From Bacillota bacterium (GTDB lineage: Bacteria; Bacillota; Clostridia; Oscillospirales; Ruminococcaceae), in contig JAEWWT010000029.1 of the NCBI GenBank assembly GCA_023396225.1, positions 1 to 55,151 on the forward strand: a stretch of 55,151 nucleotides of DNA, read 5' to 3'. The number at the start of each line of letters is the position of its first letter. The stretch's first letter is position 1. Positions 49,054-55,151 of the stretch are shown in pieces. A program made the position numbers and the translations under genes. The notes beneath the pieces are model-generated. The model made no database searches. It was not told the DNA's origin and saw only the letters and a list, made by a program, of their open reading frames with translations.

Positions 49054-52000
49054 ATGGACATAAAATCAAATTCAAACAGAAAAGGCAAGGGTAAAGTTAA
49101 TAAGCCTTTGATAATTATTTTAGTAGCAGTTTTTCTTGTAATACTATCCGTTGCAAGTGTATTCTTTTTGCCTGGAATTATTGACAGAATAAAGCAGTCA
49201 GGTAATTCTTCACAGGGAGGATCCTCGCAGATTACTCCGACAGGGTTAAATCGTGAGCTGCCTGAAAAGCTTGAAATCACTGAGGTAGTTGCAGAAAAGG
49301 TTGTCGGTAACTGTATAGAGACAGATACAAAATTTATAATTACATCTGCTAAGGACATGAAAGCAGAAGATCTTAAAGCTAGGTTTGCAATAAATCCTGA
49401 TACACCATTTGAGATTATAAAAATAGAAAAGTGTTCTTTTGAACTTGCTTGTGAGAAAAGTTTTGAAAAGGGAAGCATAGTAAATCTTGAATTGAGAGAT
49501 AAAAGCGGTAATTTTGAATATAGCTGGGCATTCCAGACTGTAGATTCATTCAATATAAAGGAAGTCCTTCCAGCAGACAAAATTGACAGTGTTCCTGTCA
49601 ATACTGGAATTGAAATAATATTCTCGGCTTCCCCTGATGTAAAGGAAGCTGAAAAGTATTTTGAAATCAGCCCTGAAGTTAAAGGGGAGTTCAAGTCATA
49701 TCGTTCCACTTTAGTATTTGTTCCTGATGAAAGTCTTAAAGAGGAAACAGTTTATACAGTCAGGATAAAGAGCGGAATGCCGTCACTGGATGGTACTGCT
49801 CTTGAAAATGATATGGAATTTCGTTTCAAAACGCAGTGTGATGAAAATTATATCTACTGTTATTCTGTAAACAAAGCGTCCGAAACATTTTTGCCAGGAG
49901 ATCAGGCTTTGGTTGAACTGTATTGTTCTTCTGAACTTTATGGAAATGATTTTACTGTAAATCTCTATCAGTATAATAATTCTGAAGATTACTACAATGC
50001 ACTAGATGACTATAACAATAATGCAACATGGGAACAGGAATATGAGTTTGATACAACGGGGCTTTCCCAAGTGTATAATGTAACCACAGGTTTGCATATT
50101 GATGACAGTGACGAATATTATACAAAAGCATTTTTGCTCCTCCCTGATATTCTTGAAAAAGGATGGTATATTGCTGACATTACCACAACACTAGGTGACA
50201 AAACATTTCATATACAGAAACATATTCAGATCAGTACTGTTTCAGTTTATTCAGGTATACTTCCAACCCAGACGGTTTTCTTTGTAAACAATACGGAAAC
50301 AGGCGAAGCTGTTGCTTCTGCTGATATTAATATTAATCTTAATGGTAAGTTCAAGACTGCCAAAACAGATGAAAAAGGTACTGCATTGATGGAAATATCC
50401 GAAGATGAAAGCGGTACAGCAATGCTTAAGATAACAAGCGGAAATGATACCTACATAGATTTATTTGATTACCGTGAGAATGAATCTGATATGCGTTCGG
50501 ATTACTACACTTATGTTTATACAGACCGTGAAGAGTATCTCACAACAGACACAGTCAAGGTATGGGGTCTTATTCTTCCTAGAAATAAGAATGTTAAATC
50601 TGTTCCAGAGGATCTTTACTTAAGATTTGGCTATGATGATCTGGATTGCAGTGATATTCCGATTACAATAAGTAAGAATGGTACTTTTACAGCGGAGTTT
50701 TCTTACAAGAATCTGAAGAACACATGGGGTAGAAGCATATCTCTTATGAGTGGTGATACATATATAAGCGGCAAGTATGTTTCTATAGATGATTATGTAA
50801 AACCTACATATTTATGCGTTCCTGACGTACCTAAAAATGCATGGATGCCACAGAAAAATCCTGTCAAGGTTGGAATTAATGTCTCATTTTATGATGGAAC
50901 TCCGGCAGAGGGACTTAAGTTTTCAGTAAGCGGATATGAAGGGGATACTGCAAATCCAGCTGAAATTGTAACTGATTCCAAAGGTTATGCAGAATCATCA
51001 GTTAAATTACAGGACAGCAACAGCTGGTATCCTGATTATTCAAGTATAAGCTTTTCACAGCTTGGAGTTGATAATAATTATCTGTATACAGATACAACCT
51101 TTCGTGCATTTCGCCGTGATATAATGCTTGAATCAGATTTTACCAGAAACGGTGATGTAGGAAACCTTGAAGTAACAACATCAATGATTGATAAAAATCT
51201 TGTTGAAAAGAATGAGGAAATCGAATGGGGTGATTACGACAAGTTTCGTGGTGCTCTTGTAAATACAGAAGTAAATGCAACCCTTTATCATAGCTGGGCA
51301 GAAAAAGTTGAAGTAGGAAGCTACTATAACTTTATAGAGAAAAAGACATTTAAAAAGTACGACTATGTTACCAACACGGAAAAAATAGCAGCTTATAAAA
51401 TCACTACTGTCGATGGCAAGGGGAATTTTGCAAATCTTCCTGTAAAAGATGACGGAACATATTGGATGGATTTAAGCTGGAATGACACAGAAGATCAGCT
51501 TGTTGAGGATACAGTTTACTTATGGTATGGTCCAGACTACTATTACAATTACTATAGCGGAAACTATTATAACTTTAAGACAGATAAGAGTGTTTTTACA
51601 GAGAATCAGACTATAAATCTTGCACTTAATAAGAATGGGGAAAAGGTTGATAATTTTGAAGGACGTATTTTCTATACAGTAAGCGGATACGAGTTTTTAT
51701 CGCTTAATGTTTCTGACACCTCAGAATTCAGTCACACCATGACAGATGAATATATTCCAAACGTCAATATCACTGGTGCGTACTTTGACGGAAAGCATGT
51801 ATATCCGATAAGTGGCAATTGGTACTATTACAGCTTTGATCCGTCAGAACGTGAAATCAAGCTTACAGTTACAACTGACAAGGAGAAGTATGCTCCCGGA
51901 GATACTGCAAAGGTAAAAATCAAAGCATGTGATATTAACGGGAAAGTTATACCTGGAGTTCCTGTATCTATCAGTGTTGTAGATGAAGCGGCATTTGCAA

Positions 52001-53925
52001 TTGCTCCGCAGGATGCAGATGCATTGAATGATATTTACGCATCTTACTATATACCTGATGTAGTGAGATACTGTAGTTTCCTAGAACACACTTCTGAATT
52101 TAACGGCGGTGCAGAAAAGGGCGGCGGAGGCGGTGATGCCGTAAGAATGGACTTCAAAGATACAGCTGCATTTTTGCAATCTTTGACAGGCGCTGATGGT
52201 ACAACAGAGTTTACTGTTCCTTTGCCTGATAACCTTACAACATGGCGTGCAACTGTTCAGTCAGCAGGTTATTATAATGACAGATTATATGCAGGTTCAG
52301 CGAAAGTTCCTGTGATAGTAACTCAGCCTATGTTTATAAACCCAATAATTCTTCCACAGTACATTGTCGGTGATGATATTAACTTCTCTGCTGTATGCAG
52401 TGGTGAAGCATCAGACAATGCAAATATTACGGCTCAAGTAACAGGGGATAATACTGATATAACCCATACTGCTTCATCAGGAAAACCTCTTGAATTCGGT
52501 AAGCTTCCTGAGGGTAGCTATAAAGTTCTTTTTACTGCAAAAAGCGGAAATAACTCTGATGCAATTGAAATGCCGTTTGAAGTAGTTGGCGCTGTTCTTG
52601 AAACGCCTGTATTAAAGACATTTGATTTGTCAGAAGAGTCAATCAATATTGCTCCGCAGCGTTGGCCTTTAAGAATTAACTTCTATAATAACAAGTATAT
52701 TCTTTACAGTCAGGTTCTTAATGACCTTGCTTCATCAAGAAGTCAGCGCCTTGATATTAACATTGCGCAAAGCTATGCTTCCATGCAGCTTGGTTATATA
52801 GATGAAGAAGCATATCTTAGCAACAAAGTAAATCTTGGTGATGGGGCTGCAAATTTACTGCCTTATTCTGAGCAAAGCTATGAATTAACTGCACTTATTT
52901 GTGCGGCAGATCCTGAACTTGTCAATAAGGATGAGGCAAAAAGCTTATTCTATAATGCACTTTCAAATCCTAATATTGATTCCGGTGATGTTGCATCATG
53001 CTATTTAGGTCTAGCAGCACTTTCTGAACCTGTTCTCAATGATGTAAATAATCTTCTTTCAGATCCGCAGGGATTATCTGATAATGATAAGCTTATGCTT
53101 TGTGCAGCGCTTGCATATCTTGGTGACTATCAGAATTCGCTGAAATATTACACTAAGCTCACAGGAAACTTAAATATTTATGAGAGCGGTAAACCGGCAG
53201 AGGTTTATGCTTTTGCAGGAAAAAGTGCAGAAACATCAGGAGATACAACAAGGCTTGCATTGCTTACAGCATCAAAGCTTAATCTTCGTGAATCTGAATT
53301 GATGGCACGTTTCCTTATTAATAACAAGAAAAATGATCAGACATATGCTCTTGAACTTATGACATATCTGCGTAACTATCAACCTAAGGATGAAGATAAA
53401 GCAAAGATTCAGTACACATTAGACGGCAAAAAACAGACACTTGATATAAACACATATTTCGGCTCATCACTTACATTCGGTGAGGAGCAGTTCAAGAACG
53501 CAAATATCAAGGTTACTTCAGGAAGTGTCAGCGCTACTGCATATTATACAGGACGCCTGAGCGATATTGAAACTAAGCCGACTATTAATGTAAGTAAGAC
53601 CTATACGTCCGTAAGTGGAGATTGGAAGCCAGGCGAACTTGTCAAAGTTACAATTACAACAAGCAGCGTCGATAGAAAGTATTACACTATTGAAGATACA
53701 ATTCCATCGGGGGCAAGATTTGTTGAAGTTGATTCAGCAACTGATTTCTATGCCGACAGAAGCGGCCAGCGTGTAAAAATTTATGCCCATGACACCAATG
53801 AAATAGTATATTACATTCGTCTTGTCAATTCTGGAGAATATGTAACCGAAGAAGCATTTGTCTATAATTCAAAAAATACATGGGGAAGCTCGGAGCGTGG
53901 AACGATTGTTGTTAATGAAAGTTAA
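49054..53925 (+). CDS. Membrane-anchored alpha-2-macroglobulin-like protein without thioester
   Basis: 1623 aa. A basic N-terminus and one membrane helix (about 18-40) anchor the protein with the bulk outside. Ig-like strands (about 65-250) and a long series of macroglobulin domains follow. Then comes a Gly-rich bait-like stretch (about 1022-1028) directly before the A2M signature at about 1030-1075 (VRMDFKDTAAFLQ; LPDNLTTWRATVQ), a helical toroid and a C-terminal beta domain. The CxEQ thioester motif is absent, so covalent trapping of proteases is unlikely. ATG 49054 follows GGGGGTAAGG; the longer frame from 48982 lacks a site. It overlaps the next gene by 8 nt. Confidence 0.9.
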   Translation: MDIKSNSNRKGKGKVNKPLIIILVAVFLVILSVASVFFLPGIIDRIKQSGNSSQGGSSQITPTGLNRELPEKLEITEVVAEKVVGNCIETDTKFIITSAKDMKAEDLKARFAINPDTPFEIIKIEKCSFELACEKSFEKGSIVNLELRDKSGNFEYSWAFQTVDSFNIKEVLPADKIDSVPVNTGIEIIFSASPDVKEAEKYFEISPEVKGEFKSYRSTLVFVPDESLKEETVYTVRIKSGMPSLDGTALENDMEFRFKTQCDENYIYCYSVNKASETFLPGDQALVELYCSSELYGNDFTVNLYQYNNSEDYYNALDDYNNNATWEQEYEFDTTGLSQVYNVTTGLHIDDSDEYYTKAFLLLPDILEKGWYIADITTTLGDKTFHIQKHIQISTVSVYSGILPTQTVFFVNNTETGEAVASADININLNGKFKTAKTDEKGTALMEISEDESGTAMLKITSGNDTYIDLFDYRENESDMRSDYYTYVYTDREEYLTTDTVKVWGLILPRNKNVKSVPEDLYLRFGYDDLDCSDIPITISKNGTFTAEFSYKNLKNTWGRSISLMSGDTYISGKYVSIDDYVKPTYLCVPDVPKNAWMPQKNPVKVGINVSFYDGTPAEGLKFSVSGYEGDTANPAEIVTDSKGYAESSVKLQDSNSWYPDYSSISFSQLGVDNNYLYTDTTFRAFRRDIMLESDFTRNGDVGNLEVTTSMIDKNLVEKNEEIEWGDYDKFRGALVNTEVNATLYHSWAEKVEVGSYYNFIEKKTFKKYDYVTNTEKIAAYKITTVDGKGNFANLPVKDDGTYWMDLSWNDTEDQLVEDTVYLWYGPDYYYNYYSGNYYNFKTDKSVFTENQTINLALNKNGEKVDNFEGRIFYTVSGYEFLSLNVSDTSEFSHTMTDEYIPNVNITGAYFDGKHVYPISGNWYYYSFDPSEREIKLTVTTDKEKYAPGDTAKVKIKACDINGKVIPGVPVSISVVDEAAFAIAPQDADALNDIYASYYIPDVVRYCSFLEHTSEFNGGAEKGGGGGDAVRMDFKDTAAFLQSLTGADGTTEFTVPLPDNLTTWRATVQSAGYYNDRLYAGSAKVPVIVTQPMFINPIILPQYIVGDDINFSAVCSGEASDNANITAQVTGDNTDITHTASSGKPLEFGKLPEGSYKVLFTAKSGNNSDAIEMPFEVVGAVLETPVLKTFDLSEESINIAPQRWPLRINFYNNKYILYSQVLNDLASSRSQRLDINIAQSYASMQLGYIDEEAYLSNKVNLGDGAANLLPYSEQSYELTALICAADPELVNKDEAKSLFYNALSNPNIDSGDVASCYLGLAALSEPVLNDVNNLLSDPQGLSDNDKLMLCAALAYLGDYQNSLKYYTKLTGNLNIYESGKPAEVYAFAGKSAETSGDTTRLALLTASKLNLRESELMARFLINNKKNDQTYALELMTYLRNYQPKDEDKAKIQYTLDGKKQTLDINTYFGSSLTFGEEQFKNANIKVTSGSVSATAYYTGRLSDIETKPTINVSKTYTSVSGDWKPGELVKVTITTSSVDRKYYTIEDTIPSGARFVEVDSATDFYADRSGQRVKIYAHDTNEIVYYIRLVNSGEYVTEEAFVYNSKNTWGSSERGTIVVNES

Positions 53926-54883
53926 AAGAGCAATTAGTGCTTTTCTTTCAATGGCGTTAATTTGTACTTACTGTTGTTCGTGTAGCAGTAGCAATAATAG
54001 TGCCTCTGATGAAATTACATCTGCTCAGGAAACAAGTGATACAACTATAGAAAGCAGTGTTACAGATGATAGAAACTATGTCAGCACCAGAAATCTGCTT
54101 GAATGCAGACACTATAATAAGAATGATTTCAATCAGTTTACTCTCAATTCAAAATGCTATGATACAAAAAAGCTGATAAGGTGCGGTGTAGTGCCGCACC
54201 ATCTGCTCGCTGGAAACATGATTGCAGACTTTTTTAAAACTGCCGCAGAAAACAATCCTGATGTGGAAACAGTAGTGATTATTGCAACTATGCATGATCC
54301 TGAAAATGATAAGCTATGCACAACATTGTCTGACTGGTCAGCACCAAACGGTATACTGAAAAATGATACAGACTTTTCACAGCGTTTGATTTCAAAGCTT
54401 GGAGCGGCAGAAAATGATGATATGCTTCAGACAGACCATTCCGCAGCAGGGTTGATTCCTTTTGTAAAGTATTATCTTCCCGATGCGTCAGTTTCGTGTC
54501 TGCTTGTGTCAGGAACTGTGGGCAATAGTGGCATTGATGATATATCTGAAGCTTTGTCAGAGCTATCTGCAGAAAAAAACTGCCTGTTTGTTTTCTCTGT
54601 AGACTTTTCACATTATCTTGATCCTGAGGATACACACCTTCACGACGATGAAACCCTTGATGCAGTAATGAACGGAGATCTTGACCGTATAGCTAAGATG
54701 GACAATGCCAATATGGATTCTCCTGTATGTATATGCACATTTCTGAAGCTGTCAAATATACTGGATTGTGAAGTTGAAGATCTTGACCACAGTAATTCTC
54801 TTGAAATATCACGTCTTCCATATACACATCCGTCGTTTGCGAATGGATTAACAAGCTATTTTATCTTTGCAGCAACAGAATAA
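53918..54883 (+). CDS. Exported MEMO-family protein (AmmeMemoRadiSam system protein B-like)
   Basis: 321 aa. A signal sequence (about 4-20) ends in a Cys cluster (CTYCCSCSSS), giving a likely lipoprotein, although the lipobox is not canonical. After a Ser/Thr-rich linker, the MEMO domain (about 65-321) shows GVVPHHLLAG, TDHSAAGLIPFVKYYLP, SVDFSHYLD, LHDDETLDAV and SPVCIC, the His, Asp and Cys that form the non-haem dioxygenase-like pocket. Typical AmmeMemoRadiSam proteins are cytoplasmic with AMMECR1 and radical SAM partners; here those are absent and the protein is predicted to be extracellular. It overlaps the macroglobulin gene by 8 nt. Confidence 0.85.
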   Translation, partial: KVKRAISAFLSMALICTYCCSCSSSNNSASDEITSAQETSDTTIESSVTDDRNYVSTRNLLECRHYNKNDFNQFTLNSKCYDTKKLIRCGVVPHHLLAGNMIADFFKTAAENNPDVETVVIIATMHDPENDKLCTTLSDWSAPNGILKNDTDFSQRLISKLGAAENDDMLQTDHSAAGLIPFVKYYLPDASVSCLLVSGTVGNSGIDDISEALSELSAEKNCLFVFSVDFSHYLDPEDTHLHDDETLDAVMNGDLDRIAKMDNANMDSPVCICTFLKLSNILDCEVEDLDHSNSLEISRLPYTHPSFANGLTSYFIFAATE

Positions 54884-54905
54884 TTATATATAGTATTCAT
54901 CATTA

Positions 54906-54950
54906 TAGTGCGGTTTGGCTGTGTTAAAAGCAGACAAATCGCATTATTTT
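54906..54950 (+). terminator. Terminator after the macroglobulin-MEMO pair
   Basis: A 12-position stem (54906-54917 with 54935-54946, two G-U pairs) followed by TTTT. Confidence 0.75.
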
Positions 54951-55041
54951 ACACAATACAGCAATCATTTGTACAAACTTAATAAAAACATGAGATAAGT
55001 AATAAAGAAAAGAAACAAATCGACGAAAACCGAAAAACCTG

Positions 55042-55070
55042 TTGACAAGTAGGGAAAAAAGTAATATAAT
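55042..55070 (+). promoter_or_regulatory. Strong promoter at the window edge, possibly for an rRNA operon
   Basis: TTGACA, a 17-nt spacer and TATAAT, both perfect, preceded by about 60 nt of A-rich sequence like an UP element. The last 80 nt of the window are purine-rich with no ribosome binding site plus start codon, as in rRNA leaders. No 16S sequence is reached, so the rRNA link is inference. Confidence 0.7.
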
Positions 55071-55151
55071 AAACAAGCTGACTCAAGAGGGGGAACTCAA
55101 GAAAGGGAAAGCGAAAGCAAAGAAAACGAAGCCAAGCGCAATAAAAGATAA

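Overview
This is an AT-rich chromosomal segment from a low-GC Firmicute. It most resembles a Ruminococcus-like member of the Oscillospiraceae (class Clostridia). The reasons are clostridial-type heat-shock control by HrcA/CIRCE, consensus TTGACA-17-TATAAT promoters, AGAAAGGA-type ribosome binding sites, a PPi-dependent phosphofructokinase, and an F-type ATP synthase whose c subunit carries a sodium-type motif. The taxonomic call is inference; there is no rRNA gene inside the window.

Layout. 0-0.2 kb: the 3' half of a tRNA-Arg(CCT) without its 5' half, which looks like the attachment-site edge of an integrated element lying to the left. 0.5-1.2 kb: an HD-GYP phosphodiesterase. 1.3-8.4 kb, minus strand: the complete operon atpI-like/BEFHAGDC with its own promoter and terminator. 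8.7-9.3 kb: tRNA-Pro, tRNA-Thr and tRNA-Tyr. 9.4-12.5 kb: typA, a NUDIX hydrolase and a GNAT acetyltransferase. 12.6-17.6 kb, minus strand: hrcA-grpE-dnaK-dnaJ, with two CIRCE operators around the promoter. 17.9-25.3 kb: ppk1, an autoregulated-looking SDR/TetR pair behind a 42-bp perfect palindrome, the PPi-phosphofructokinase, a hairpin-rich spacer, and rimO-pgsA. 25.5-28.8 kb: a PepV-like dipeptidase, an NfeD/SPFH pair and a small Cys-rich protein. 28.8-29.7 kb: a gene-free, structured region ending in a strong terminator, followed by htpG behind two tandem CIRCE elements. 31.7-35.8 kb: an XRE membrane regulator, a HAD phosphatase, mnmA, a flavin reductase and a pentapeptide-repeat protein.

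36-48.9 kb is a long same-strand arginine biosynthesis region: argG, argH, argC (short type-2 form), argJ, argB, argD and argF. Together these make arginine from glutamate through acetylated intermediates and ornithine; ArgJ recycles the acetyl group. Interleaved are a zinc-ribbon membrane protein, a lipoprotein, a GNAT enzyme, an alpha/beta hydrolase, and a small cassette of two related PH-like membrane proteins flanking a transglutaminase-fold protein.

49-54.9 kb holds a 1623-residue membrane-anchored alpha-2-macroglobulin-like protein with no thioester motif. It overlaps by 8 nt a MEMO-family protein with an export signal, so the two are probably a cell-surface unit. The window ends just after a strong consensus promoter with an A-rich upstream region, possibly the start of an rRNA operon.

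The most notable signals are: duplicated CIRCE operators at both heat-shock promoters; the two-glutamate c subunit; a 108-nt palindromic intergenic repeat present in two copies (98/108 identical), with relatives elsewhere; a 36-codon leader ORF whose stop overlaps the argG start; and the macroglobulin/MEMO pair.
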